From assembly GCA_013350335.1 (NCBI GenBank), contig CM023537.1:47180111-47244110 (forward strand): a DNA stretch of 64,000 bases, given 5' to 3'. Under the pieces are notes generated by a model. It saw only the letters and a list, made by a program, of their open reading frames with translations. It was not told the origin of the DNA and ran no database searches. The position numbers were made by a program, and so were the translations under genes. Of this stretch, positions 44,295 through 56,237 are shown one piece after another (within the stretch, counting starts at the first letter, position 1; the number at the start of each line of letters is the position of its first letter). This DNA comes from Chimonanthus salicifolius (lineage: Eukaryota; Streptophyta; Magnoliopsida; Laurales; Calycanthaceae).

Positions 44295-45749
44295 ATTTTA
44301 TAAGGGTGGACATATAGACACCGCAGAATCCTGTCACCACACACCGATTTTGTGATTTTCAGTGGAAATTACCATGCTGCCCTTCAGTGCAGAATCGATC
44401 GATCGAATGTGCAGTGCACTTTTCGCATCGATCGATCGATTACACGAACGGAAGAAAACGATCTGAAATGATTCTGTCGATCGATTGATAGCATGCTATC
44501 AATCGATCGATTCATAGCATGCTATCAATCGATCGACAGAATACAGTAATTAAATAAAAAAAAAATTTAAATTTTAAAGTTATTTTTTAACCACTGTATA
44601 TTTTCAAAATTTCTAAAATTGAATATCCGGACTAATTACGATAACTTGATAAAAATACTTTAAGACTTCAAGGTCTTTTGACACTCCTAAATATTTAAAA
44701 CAGAGTGTTTTACAAATAAGGGTATCCCTAGGGTGTCCGAAAGCACATTTAGAAGTGTCAAAAGATCTTGAAGTCTTAAATTATTTTTATCAGGTTATCG
44801 TAATTAGTCCGGATATTTAATTTGAGAAATTTTGAAAATACACAGTGCTTAAAAAATAATGTTAAAGTTTTATCTTTCCTTTAAAACTTTAACATTATTT
44901 TTTAAGCACTGTGTATTTTCAAATTTTCTCAAATTAAATATCTGGACTAATTACGATAACCTGATAAAAATACTTTAAGACTTCAAGGTCTTTTGACACT
45001 CCCAAATATGTTTTCGACACACCCCAGGGATACCCTTATTTGTAAAACACTCTGTTTTAAACATTTGGGAGTGTCAAAAGACCTTGAAGTCTTAAAGTAT
45101 TTTTATCAGGTTATCGTAATTAGTCCGGATATTCAATTTGAGAAATTTTGAAAATATACAGTGGTTAAAAAATAACGTTAAAGTTTTATCTTTCCTTTAA
45201 AATTTTAACATTATTTTTTAAGCACTGTGTATTTTCAAAATTTCTCAAATTGAATATCCGGACTAATTACGATAACTTGATAAAAATACTTTAAGACTTA
45301 AAGGTCTTTTGACACTTCTAAATGTGTTTTCGGCACACCCTAGGGATACCCTTATTTGTAAAACACTCTGTTTTAAATATTTGGGAGTGTCAAAAGACCT
45401 TTAAGTCTTAAAGTATTTTTATCAGGTTATCGTAATTAGTCCGGATATTCAATTTGAGAAATTTTGAAAATATACAGTGGTTAAAAAACAACTTTAAAAT
45501 TTAAATTTTTTTTTATTTAATTACTGTATTCTGTCGATCGATTGATAGCATGCTATCAATCGATCGACAGAATCATTTCAGATCATTTTCTTCTGCTCGT
45601 GTAATCGATCGATCGATGCAAAAAGTGCACTGCACATTCGATCGATCAATTCTGCATGGAAGGGCAGCATAGTAATTTCTACTGAAAATCACAAAATCAG
45701 TGTCTGGTGACAAGATTATGCGGTGTCTATATGGCCACCCATTTATAAA
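44295..45749. mobile_element. Non-autonomous Mutator-like element with ATCGATCGAT arrays (element 3)
   Basis: The element spans 44304-45740 (1437 bp). Ends are GGGTGGACATATAGACACCG and, inverted, GGGTGGCCATATAGACACCG. The flanks ATTTTATAA and ATTTATAAA look like a decayed 9-bp duplication. The CTGCCC motif lies 73 nt from the end, as in the two other elements. Subterminal blocks at 44395-44540 and 45530-45655 contain ATCGATCGATCG, TGCAGTGCA and AGCATGCT palindromes. The interior has three tandem self-complementary units (44568-45500). No coding sequence is present. Confidence 0.82.
44568..45505. repeat. Three tandem self-complementary units inside element 3
   Basis: The same roughly 310-bp unit as in element 2: arms containing TAAGCACTGTGTATTTTC, ATCCGGACTAATTACG and AGACTTCAAGGTCTTTTG around a centre with CCCTAGGGATACCC. 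Three consecutive units lie at about 44568-44868, 44875-45185 and 45190-45500. One centre is inverted relative to the others, as expected from exchange within the palindrome. Confidence 0.8.
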
Positions 45750-46473
45750 ACAAAAAATACATTTTACCACTGAGGTAAAAGTTGTGTTTCAAAATCGAAG
45801 GTTTATTTTGAAAAGATTTTAAGAGTGAATGACAAAAACACCCTCGCTTCATTCTTTACGTACGCAGATCATCCAAGACTTTCCTTTTCCTTCTACGCCC
45901 TTTTTTACGACTCTTACGTTAGCTCAGCCAAACCAACCAACGATGCTGACCTTTTCCATGAGTGGGGGCCACTTAACCTTTATATTATAATCAAGCCTCT
46001 TATTTTCACTTAATAAAATTAGATTTGTTCATTAAAAAAAAAAAGCCTCTTATTTTCACTTAATAAAATTAGATTTGTTCTTTCCATATTTTGATGGTGG
46101 GAGGGGAATATATTTGTCCTTGTCCAATGTTTTAAAATAATGGAAGATATCTCTATTTTTATTTTTAAATACTTCATTATTTAAAAATAAAAAATGAAAA
46201 ATAATTTTGTTTTCATATAACTAAATTTAAATAATTTTTAGCATTTTATAAAGAAGTACCTCTTATTCGTTTTTTTAAATTAGATTGCAAACATGATTAA
46301 AATTAATTTTATAAAACAAATGAACTGTTATAATGAGTTTAGAAATCAATATATTTAATTAAATGTTTTTGATGTGTGTAATAAATTTTTAGTTTTACTC
46401 AGTGTGTGGACAAAACGATTTACACATACCTCAAGAATTTAATCAGGTTCTCAAATACCTTGGACTTAAAAAA
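45750..46473. other. AT-rich intergenic with a 38-bp direct repeat
   Basis: A direct repeat AAGCCTCTTATTTTCACTTA followed by ATAAAATTAGATTTGTTC occurs at about 45993 and 46045, separated by an A run. The sequence is otherwise low-complexity without a recognisable gene. Confidence 0.5.
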
Positions 46474-46690
46474 AAATATTCTACATTTATTCTATCGGTA
46501 CAAAAGGGCTTTAATCACAACTCTAATATAACAATTTTTCTTTAAAAATTTTTCGAGTCTTATGATGCGATCGCTCAAGCAAGAGAGTACACCTTAGATA
46601 CATGAAAAAAGGGAAATTTATTTTTTGACCCATTCGACAATTCTTTTTTTAGTTGTAAGAGCTAGATGGTCAAGAGATGGTTAGATTTAA
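46474..46690. repeat. Dispersed repeat of about 215 bp, second copy
   Basis: Near-identical to 28390-28612 inside intron 4 of the polyamine oxidase gene, in the same orientation. It includes GATGCGATCGCTCAAGCAAG. Similarity stops abruptly after TGGTTAGA on the right. Class unknown. Confidence 0.75.
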
Positions 46691-46794
46691 GGATTGTCTA
46701 TGTACTTGTATGTTAAAAATATTATATATACAATAGAGAAAATCTCTCAACAATATTCAGACTGCACTATTACATACTCAAATAGTCTTAAAAA

Positions 46795-46900
46795 GCCCCT
46801 ATGGCCTAACTTTGGTGTGCTTTAGAGATAGTGGACTCACTCGTAGAGGTTTTACGCTGGTTATCCCACGATTTTCCACACGTAAATTCAAAAAAAAAAA
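46795..46900 (+). mobile_element. SINE 3' fragment
   Basis: The phrase TTTGGTGTGCTTTAGAGATAGTGGACTCAC followed by GAGGTTTTACGCTGGTTATCC, given here in two pieces, matches the tail of the SINE at 57813-57945. It ends in an A run at about 46892-46901. The tRNA-like head is missing. Confidence 0.5.
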
Positions 46901-46901
46901 T

Positions 46902-49356
46902 AGTCTTAAAAAAGACTAAGACAAATCTCTACATGAATGAAAAATATTAGTATAAATAAAAAAAATTTAAGTTTGGAGTTCACTTAATCATTCCAATTAT
47001 ACATTTTATTGTGATCTCACGATTCTAAAAATATATAATGAAGTAGATAACTCTTATATAAGCAGCAATTAATAAAATTTCAAACGTGGCAAATGGACGA
47101 GAATTGTAGAATGTCAGGAGGAAAGTGACTCTTGAGATAAAAGGTAATATTCTTATTAAAAGTTAAACCTACTCTAGTCCATGTGGTAGGATATTCTTTG
47201 GACAGGCATTATACATTAGAATATCAGATGATCTGTATTTTTCTAATTGATTGTTGAAGAATCAAATACTACAAGTAGAGAAATTATTGAGAGAGAATTT
47301 TTTTTTCCTTTATTTGTTTTGTAATGTTTGATTATGAAAAATTAGGGTTTGCAAGGTTTACTTCTGAACGGGGTTACTATAAAACATGGGTTAATTTTAT
47401 ATTTCTTTTATTGTTTGATAATTATAGAAGAAAAGTTAAACTTATTATAAGGAAAAAAAATCTTGTTTGATAATTATAAATGGGAAAATTTGATATATTA
47501 ATAATTTTATGAAAATCAATGATAACAATATCCATCAAGTAAAAACTAACAATATATCTTATAATAATATCATACAATTTTCTATAGATTCCTTCTCATA
47601 AACAATTTTGTGTAAGAAGTGAGATAAAGAAAATATATTTTTACATATAGTTTTTTTAAATCTTAATAAATGAATAAAAATGCCAACACATCTCGTTCTA
47701 CCAAACATGTATCTTCATTCTACTACATTACATCTCAAACAAAAGCTGAGTGTAATTTTCATATACCCCGTTTTGGTAATAAAGGGAAGAGAAAAATCTA
47801 AAGTTTGCTCTCACCAACTCAAATCTAAAACTCCTTCACTAAATGAGGTAATTACTTTATCTCTCTCATAGGATAAGTTGTTTTTCTCTTATACATCGTT
47901 CACTATAATTGCCAGACAAGATAAAAAAAAAATTATATTCTTAAAAACCTCCGTAAAATTTATCTTTCATCTAAAAGCGAAAGAAGAAAGAAAAAAAAAA
48001 AGTGATGAAGAATGTCCTTCTAGAGGCATATACACCAAATGATGGTGTATGAAAAGACTAAATCCACCTCTTACAATCATAGAGTAGTAGAAATAATAAA
48101 ATGTATGGTTCTCAAATGATTTTGCTGTGGCAGTGGAGTGCAGGTGGATTTGTCTACAAAGTAGAAACAATCTCTCCTCTTGTGGGAAGCTAATTTTTTA
48201 TTTCAACTTTAGAATATTAGTCACTCTTCCATCAATTCATCAATTTCTGACTTGGATCAGTTCATTTTATTTATATCTTCCCTGTCTTTTGTTGTCATTT
48301 GGAAGCATAAAAACTCTTATCAGCTCTTCAATTTTCTATTATTAGAGACAAAACACTGATGTGAAGTAATATTACTGCGAATATTTTTGTGGATTCACTT
48401 TAAATGATGATGATTTTTCAGTGGAATTAGTGATACTTTTTATCTAATGTGTCAGCCAATGGAACACGTATTGCAAAGATTAATTATGAAGCTATAGAGT
48501 CAACCTCATTTAAAAGTATGAAATGAGTTGGGTCTTTTCACATGTGGCTTGTCCATAGTTGCTATTTGAAAGCATGAAAACTTTTACATGCCTAATCCAT
48601 CAACAGTAAACTTCTCCATTATTGGGAATGCTCAAGTCAGCCATGTGCTTGTGCACAGTTCAATTGTTTCTCAACAGTGTGTACTTATTATTTTCTTTAT
48701 AAAGAATCTCATCACTATAGAAGTTAGTAAAAAAATTTCTATCTATTTATGATTTTAAGTATCTAATAATTATTTTTAAATAGTCGTTAAAGTTTTTTGT
48801 ATTTTTGAGTTGGCACGAGGTTGATTTCAGATGAGTTGGTTGTAGGTAATAATTTTTTTGCTTGACTCAATTCAACTCGATTTAAATTTTATTGTTATTG
48901 ACTCGACTTGACACAATTTGACCCAAATTTAAAATTTTTCAACTCAACTTCACTTGAATTTTTATAAAAAAAGATGAAAATGGGATAAAAATATTTTTAA
49001 TAGAAAATATAAGTTAAAAGACTTTCCTTTTATATAGGACTATTGAGTGATGGAAAATGGAGGCAACGTGATTACAATTTTGAACTTGGAGTGTGGTACA
49101 TGGGACTAAATCCCATAGATTAAAAAATTAAAGTCCTCTAATAGAGATTTTTAATTCAGGTTGAATTGGGTTTAGATCCAGAAGCTCTCTACCCAACCAC
49201 CCACTCCAAAATTTTGAATTGACTTGAATTCACAAATTGGATAAGAAGTTACCACCCTACTATATTTCATCCATCTTTGACTATGGTCAATAGTAAAAAA
49301 GTTAAAGTCTATTGATCTTCTTTCACAAATGGCCAATATACTATAAAGAAAGTATA
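46902..49356. other. AT-rich intergenic sequence
   Basis: About 2.4 kb without a domain-bearing ORF, RNA gene or well-bounded repeat. The short ORFs (62-72 codons) overlap on both strands near 47680-48345 and show no recognisable features. Confidence 0.45.
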
Positions 49357-49592
49357 TGTAATACCCTGTCTTAGAGGGGGTCTATAATTTAGAGCGTATC
49401 TATAGAGAAAAAAGTCTCCACATTGCTAGTTACTTTGGAAATTTTCTGATATATAAGTGGTATCCATCCTCCTTCTAGCACAAGGATTTTTGGGAGCAAC
49501 AGTGGGTTGGCTCGCCAAAGCAAAGTCGTGCGGGCCTGTGTGTGTAGGCCCAAAGTTGACAATATTGTGCTAGCGGGACGGGTGGTTACTGT
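49357..49592 (+). repeat. Solo LTR of the TRIM-like family
   Basis: Starts TGTAATACCCTG and ends near GGTGGTTACT. It contains 'CCACATTGCTAGTTACT', 'GCAAAGTCGTGCGGGC', 'AGGCCCAAAGTTGACAATATTGTGCT' and 'GGGACGGGTGGTTAC', the same ordered phrases as the LTRs at 411, 1358 and 13019. No internal region follows. Confidence 0.55.
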
Positions 49593-49781
49593 ATAGCTAT
49601 TTGGAGCCACCATCAAAGAATACAATTAAATGATATAATGTTGGATTTCAATTCAATGCTCATATAACTCTTAATTTCATGTCATAATTAAATTGAGAGT
49701 ATTTCTTCAATCTTCATCAAAGTTTGAAAAATGTATATAAGTTGCAAGAGACTTCAACTGGACGCTAATATTGGTAATATC

Positions 49782-50124
49782 TGTTGGGAAATAAAATGCA
49801 AATCTCACAAATCAATCACACAAGAAATCAAACATACAGAGATACGTGGTTCGGCAAAATTGCCTACTTCCATGGAGCGAGATAAAATCCACTATGAAGA
49901 GAAATACATCAGATTATAAAGATTAACCACCATCTCTCATTTCTCTCTTTCTCTTTGGTTTTCCTCTCTTACTCTCACTCTCAGCCACAGCTGCAATAAT
50001 CACACAGGCTAACCCTAAAAACAGAGAGAGAGAGAGATTTTTATATACTAGGGCTTAAGTTACAAGCATGGGCCTGAGCTCAATAGACAATCCAGGCCCA
50101 AAAGTGGGTCTAGACCTCACAACA
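49782..50124 (-). repeat. 3' LTR of a copia element
   Basis: A 343-bp LTR bounded by TGTTG...CAACA. On the minus strand it is preceded by the purine tract GGGGCTGGAGGGGGAGAT (50126-50143), the usual polypurine tract before a 3' LTR. The coding remnants of copia pol lie directly upstream on the same strand. Confidence 0.75.
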
Positions 50125-50285
50125 ATCTCCCCCTCCAGCCCCAAGAGGAGCAGAACACTCTGATGTAGATATCATCTCCTGTAGAGGCTACATTCCCCTA
50201 CACAAAACTCGAACTTGTTCTTTGGAAGAACTTTGGTGAACATGTTTGCCGAATTGTGATCTGTATGAATCTTTTACACACTGGT

Positions 50286-52731
50286 TTATTTTTCATCAAT
50301 AGCTACTCTCAACCAGTGATACTTCAAATCGATGTGTTCGGTTCTTGAGTGATACATAGCATTACTACTCAAGTCAATGGCTGTCTGACTGTCAAAACTC
50401 GCTGTGTAGTCCTCCTGTTTGATGCCTAGTTCCCGCAGGAATCCCTTTTGCCATACCGTTTCTTTCTCGGCTTCCATAGTAGCTATGTACTCCGCCTCCT
50501 TTGTGGAAAGTTCTACACACTTTTGCAACTTGGATTGCCAACTGACGGCTCCTTCAGCAAATGTGAAAACATATCAAGATGTGGACATGCGACCATCAAG
50601 GTCACCTGCCATATCTAAATCTGTGTAGTCGGTGATCAACGGGTCTCCACCAAACATAATGACCATATTCAATGTGCCTCGCAGGTATCGGAAGATCCAT
50701 TTCAATGCTTCCCAATGATCATGTCCTGGGTCCGACATAAATCTGCTCACCACTCCAATTGCATGTGCAATATCAGGTTTCGTGCAAACCATCATGTACA
50801 TGAAATTACCAACTGCAGACTGATAAGGAACCTGACTCATTCTTTCTCTCTCTGTCTCTAATGAAGGACAACATTCCTTTCAACTTGAAGTGAGCGGCAA
50901 GAGGGGTGCTAACGAAGTTGCAATCCCTCATGCCGAATTGATCCAGAATCTTCTCAATATATTTTTCTTAAGACAGGATAATTTTCCTTTTCTTTCTATC
51001 TCGGTCGATCTCCATACCCAAAATATGTCTTATAGAGCCAAGATCTTTCATGTCAAATGCCTTTGACAGGTCTGCCATCAACAACTTGATCAATTCGGGA
51101 TTCTTTCCAAATAGTCCACATATAACAACAGAATGATGAATTGATCACCCTTAAACCCCTGATAGTAAACACATGAATCACCTGAAGTGTATCTGTATCC
51201 TTTTTTCTGTCATGAATGAGTGAAATTTCTTGTACCATTGCCGCAATGTCTGTTTTAACCCGTCCGTACAAGCTCTTCTTGAGTCGGCAAACAAATTTCT
51301 ATCTCGTCAAAATTCACTCCCTTCTTCTGTCCAAAGCCCTTCACCACTAAATGGGCTTTATACTTCAATATTTCCTCTTCATCATTTTTCACCCGAAAGA
51401 CCCATTTATTCAGTAGGGCCTTCCTACCAACTGGTAAGTTAACCAACTTATATGTGTCGTCCTTCTTTAGAGACATTATCTTTTCTACCATAGCTTTTCC
51501 CTAATGAATTATGTCTTTGTTACCTATTGCCTCTGAATAACTCTCAGGTTCCCCCTCACTGGTCATCAACATATAATATGAATCTCGGTATCTATTGGAT
51601 GAGATATGCTCTCTAGTAGACCTCCTCGCAGGTACAACATCTTCAGATGTAGAAGAACTGGGGGGCTGCTTCCCCTCACTCAAATATCTATCTCTGTCCT
51701 GATTATCCTCCACTCCGTACTCAATTGAATCATCTATAGGCTCATCAACTGATCCAAAAGGATCTGAGCCATGATCCAGGAGGATTTTGTGTTTTCATTT
51801 TTCCATGCATTTTTCCTTATTTTCTATTGTTGTATTCTTGTTTAAAGACTTAAAAATAAAGAAAAATAAGTCTTTAAGGGTACCAGTTCGATGCACCAGT
51901 CGACTGGTACATCGTCTAATGACTGTACTGTGCTACAAATCACTCTCAGATGGTGTCAATCGGTCCACCAGTCGACTGGTACATTGTCTAATACAATCTG
52001 TGAATAGTACCAGTCGATCCACCAGTCCACCTACTATCTGTCTGTAAGAACAGACAACTCCCTGATGGTACTAGAAGATCCACCAATCAACTAGTACATC
52101 ATCTACACAGTACCAGTCGACTGGTATGCAGAAACTGCTGACGGCTAGAGGAGTTTTGGACGGTTCTGGACAGTTTCTGCCCACTTTTATCCCATTTCTC
52201 TTAGTTTTTGGCAGTCTCCAACCTGTGGATGCACGCCAAGACTTGTGATTGTACAATCCTCTGAGAAAATAGAAGAAAAGACCAAAAAGAGAGAGTTTTT
52301 TTTTCCCAAATCCTACGCCTCTCTTTGATTCTCATTTCATTCCGCTGCATTTATATCCATTGTCACCCAAACATTCGGATTATCTGATCATCAACTGTTT
52401 CATTTGTAGACATATCTGTTGGTCCACTGACATTATCACTGGGACTGCTAGATGGAACATCTGACTCACTGTCGTCTAACTGACTGATTGGCGGCGCAGG
52501 TGAAGGAGAAGGAGTAGCTGTTGACAGAGGTGTATCCGGAGTGGAAATAGGAACCTGATCTGAATCACTGGAGTATGTGGGTTTCTCGTTCTCATTGAAT
52601 AATTTGTCTTCATGGAATACCACGTCTCGACTCCTGAATAATTTCTGCATATCAAATCTGATCTGATTTGCTTGCTCTGGCGGATCCTGCTTTTTCCGCC
52701 GGGATGTCTGTGCAGTCGCTTGTTCGTGCAC
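50286..52731 (-). pseudogene. Ty1/copia pol relic
   Basis: Broken frames on the minus strand in the natural order. 52731-52363 carries SRDVVFHEDKLF (end of integrase) and a Ser/Pro-rich linker. 51713-51501 continues the linker. 51491-51255 has the reverse transcriptase start (YKLVNLPVGRKALLNKWVFRVK). About 51060-50880 has DLGSIRHILGMEI. 50840-50574 has YQSAVGNFMYMMVCTKPDIAHA and FRYLRGTLN. 50528-50286 has the RNase H end (STKEAEYIATMEA...TEHIDLKYHWLR). Stops, frameshifts and a gap make it inactive. A stretch of about 580 bp (51780-52360) without copia similarity splits the linker and is probably a later insertion. Confidence 0.85.
51780..52360. repeat. Insertion in the copia relic with ACCAGTCGACTGGT words
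   Basis: Contains repeated 14-bp palindromes ACCAGTCGACTGGT or near variants (51892, 51969, 52010, 52111) with spacers such as ACATCGTCTAATGACTGTACTG. It divides the integrase-RT linker of the copia relic. Limits are approximate and no terminal repeats were resolved; an LTR fragment of another retroelement is most likely. Confidence 0.4.
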
Positions 52732-53320
52732 TGTTCTAGATCTACAACTACCCCTCTTTCACGAACCCAAATCTGATTTGTTGGGTTCTCTCTTAGAGAC
52801 GGACGATCCTGCTTCTTGAGCATGCTTCAAGATTTGCTTTACCCAGAGCTCCACTGCTGCGCTAGGCGATGGAGCTCTGCTTCATTGCCAACGTCGCTCC
52901 TCTCCTTGCAATGCTGTCTGCCTCTGCTCCTCTCAGATTTGCAAAGGGTCCTACAGTGGTATCTTGATGCCTCTCCTCCTTTGCTTTTCTGTTGACTCGA
53001 TGACTTTGCACTCAAGTTTGCAACCAAGACACTTCAAATTTGGAACCGCCGCTCTCAGCTCTTAGATCTGGCACTCATTCATGTAGTTCCTCCAGTGCTC
53101 ACTCTGGCGTTGCACCTAACTGTTAGATGTGCAGTGTCCCCTTCCTTTCTTTTTAATCAAAGTCTCAAAATTGAGAAACCCCTCTTTCGATTTCAGATCT
53201 GCCTCTCTGAAACCCTTTCATTGTTTGTGGGGATGCAAAATCGAGAGAACCAGATCTACTTAGATCAGATCTGCCGTGTGACTTCCTTATCTGTAATTTC
53301 ATCGCTGAATCCAAGCTCAA

Positions 53321-53332
53321 GCTCTGATACCA
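53321..53332 (-). other. Primer-binding site of a minus-strand retroelement
   Basis: GCTCTGATACCA on the plus strand is TGGTATCAGAGC on the minus strand, complementary to initiator tRNA-Met. It is 2 bp from the end of the LTR at 53335-53458 and is therefore the primer site of an element running leftward. Confidence 0.7.
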
Positions 53333-53334
53333 CT

Positions 53335-53458
53335 TATTGGGACCTGGGCTTCCATCCCAAAATACTAGCATGTTAGGTGGAGTGACCCAAATCATTTATA
53401 AACCCCTAAATCTCCCTCTACACTTCCAATGTGGGACTCGTTCACAACAGACCCAACA
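53335..53458 (-). repeat. Short 124-bp LTR
   Basis: Minus-strand TGTTGGGTCTGTTGTGAACGAG to ...GGTCCCAATA. It is followed by the primer site (53332-53321) and preceded by the purine tract GAGGGGGCAT. Having both marks, it appears shared by two internal regions. A solo copy of the same 124-bp length is at 56238-56361. Its length fits TRIM elements. It is not related to the 343-bp copia LTR at 49782. Confidence 0.65.
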
Positions 53459-54600
53459 ATGCCCCCTCAAACGAGGTCCTCCGACGGAGAGAGCGATGTC
53501 GGCCATCCCGTTCGCCTAGGGGATCTCTTGAGCCCACAAGTGGTATCAAAGCCAAGTCTCAGGCTACCTCATGTGGGCTCAGGAGATTGTGGATGTGCAA
53601 ATTTTACATTTATAATCTCACAAGCGCACGAACCATGTATAGTATAGCAGTATGAGTGCGAGGTTGAATCCAAAGGAAATCCACAAAATATATGTTTAAA
53701 ATTAAATCGGTACCTTTGAAAATATGTAATCTTAAGAAATCTAATTCATAGAGTTACAATTTAAATCTAGAAAACCAAAAGTAACACCATCATTATCTAA
53801 CTTATGAATTTGACAAGTCAACAATTAAATCCGTCTTCTTTTTATTAAATTGATGAAACAAGAATATGTAGTTTCATCTTAATTTAAAATTTATGTTTTA
53901 AGATTCAAAATATTATATCCCCAACCCTAGTTAAAGAATCTTGAGAGAGAGATTGATTTGATACATGAATTAAAGAATGAAAAAATAAAGAATTAAAAAA
54001 AAAAGATTAATAAATACGAAATACATATGATACAATGGAATTGGTCTCAAGTAATCAAGATGGCATTAATCTCCAAATATTAATAATAAGACTAAAGCCT
54101 AGAATCCAGAGCATACATAAACAGACTATATTTGCATTAATGTTTAAAATTATTTTAAAGATTAAATCTATGGATTCCATTAAAGTATTCATCACAAAAC
54201 AGACCTTAGATTTGAATGATAAAGATAGGCCCTTCTCTCAACTCTAAATTTTCATAACACCCTTAAAATAAGAGCCTTAGAAATCAAAACAGGGGATCAC
54301 CCAAAAATGGACCTTCTAATTGAATGATAAAAACATGCCTCTAATTTAATTTTAAATATTTCATCACACTCTTAAAATAAGAGCCTTAAATAAAGGATCA
54401 TCCAAAAATTCTTGTTCACACATTAAATTCATCCACAGAGTTAATTCTAAAAAATAAAAATAAACATAAGTACAAACATGGATCAATTGAAAAACCAGAA
54501 ACTAAATATCTCAATGCACTTTGAATCTTATTAATAAACTTGGAATTTTGAATTATATATCTTGGAATTGAATATAAGAATATTGGAAAATAAACTACAA
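53459..54600. other. Retroelement-derived intergenic sequence
   Basis: Contains a second, plus-strand primer-site-like TGGTATCAAAGCC at 53542. From about 53598 it carries TGCAAATTTTACATTTATAATCTC and GAGGTTGAATCC, phrases common in plant gypsy LTRs. Two blocks with 'CACCCTTAAAATAAGAGCCTTA' (54256 and about 54365) form a local duplication. No coding domain is visible. Confidence 0.35.
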
Positions 54601-56237
54601 ATCAAACCACTAACCCTTATGCTCGATTTTCATTCTCTTCTTTCTTCTCTTCATTTGGTCCACACCTAGTCTTGATTCCCAGAGTCCAAATTCGAATTTC
54701 ACAGTTGGATTGGTCCTCTATTTATAGGCTCCAGGAATGAATGGATGATTATGATTAAATCTGGGTTTAAATTATGAATTGATGACTTGGATTGGATCTC
54801 ATTAGAAGTGGATGGAGAAATTTAAGATTAGAAATTAGGGCCTCCAATAGGGTTTACATGAATTTAGGGTAGCTTGGCTTGGTGGCTAAGCAATGGTGGA
54901 TAAAAGATTGGGATTTAGGATGAGTTTGGAAAATAGAGTGCAAATCCCATTTTTCTACACATGTACCATCTTCCAGCTCCATTTTGACCTAGTAAATGTA
55001 TGAATCATGAAATTTTGTAACTAAAAAGTTGTATCCCTTGAAGTTTTCTTTCAACACAATAATAATTAACATAATCGGATATCGGAGTGAAAAGTTATGG
55101 TCAATTTACCAAAGTTGTGTCAAAACTTGTCTTCCAAATCCCATTTTTTTTTTCTCAATTTCTTCCTCCACAAGGCTTCACACGAAATTGACAAGTATAC
55201 TTCTTGCCTTGGGCGAATTTTGTTGTGTATTTTAGGGTTTCAATGAGATGCAATGCAATGATGGATCAATGGATTAGATTAAAAGATGAGATGCATAAAT
55301 GGATGAGATGATAGAGATGACATGGCTTAGGGTTACATGTGATATTCGCATGAGGTGGAATGGAATATGCAAGAATCGTGTGGGTTAGATGATGTGGCAT
55401 GAACTTAGATGTGATTTTGGCTTTATTCCTAATTCTAGGGTTTTTATGAATGAATGGCTTAAATTACTTTGGGTTAAGATCTAATGGCTTTAAGGTTAAT
55501 TGGATGAAATAAAATATAGGAATGATGAGGTACATAATGGACGGTTATGATTTAAAGGTTGAGATGGATAGATGATATGATGAATAACCTAAATTTAATG
55601 CAAAGTATGTTATGAGATGGATTAGCATGGATGCTTTAGGGTTTTACCTAATATGTATACATGAAGTGGATGGTTGTGATGAAATGTTCTAAGATCTAAT
55701 GGCTTAGATGGCTGATGAATGATCTAATTAGATGGATGATTAGGTGATACATGGATGGATATGATCCTAAGGTTAATCTAGATGATGGATAAGGTGGATG
55801 GCCTAAATCTAATGTTATGAATGTATGGGTTGGATTTGATAGGTGGCTCTAAGTTTGACCTAATTTTGACACATGAGATGAATGGTTAGGATTAAGGGAT
55901 GAAGATGAGTGGTTAAGATTGCATTGGAGAGGAGATTGGACGGTGTGGATTGATAAGGAAATGGACAAGGCTTGGGCGTGTGACTGGGTTATGGACTTGG
56001 GTTTTGGACCTATAAATGAGCACATGGGCCTCCAGTGGATCTTGGACTTGAGCTTGAGGACTTAGGCCTTTGTTGGACTTTGAAGTGCACATTGGTCTGG
56101 CCCATTATGTGCAATGCGCATGTGTTGCTTGTGGCTTGGCCCAATGTTAGCATGTGGAGCTTAACTTGGCCCAATTAAAGTGGATCTCTAGCACATTAAT
56201 CTTGAATTTTAGCCTTTGCCTCTTGAATTGCAGCCTT
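54601..56237. other. Low-complexity GATGGATGAT-rich region
   Basis: From about 55240 to 55960 the text is dominated by degenerate GATGGAT, AATGGCTTA and GATGATATG words without a fixed period. It lacks coding features. It resembles the interior of a large decayed LTR, but no partner was found. Confidence 0.4.
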
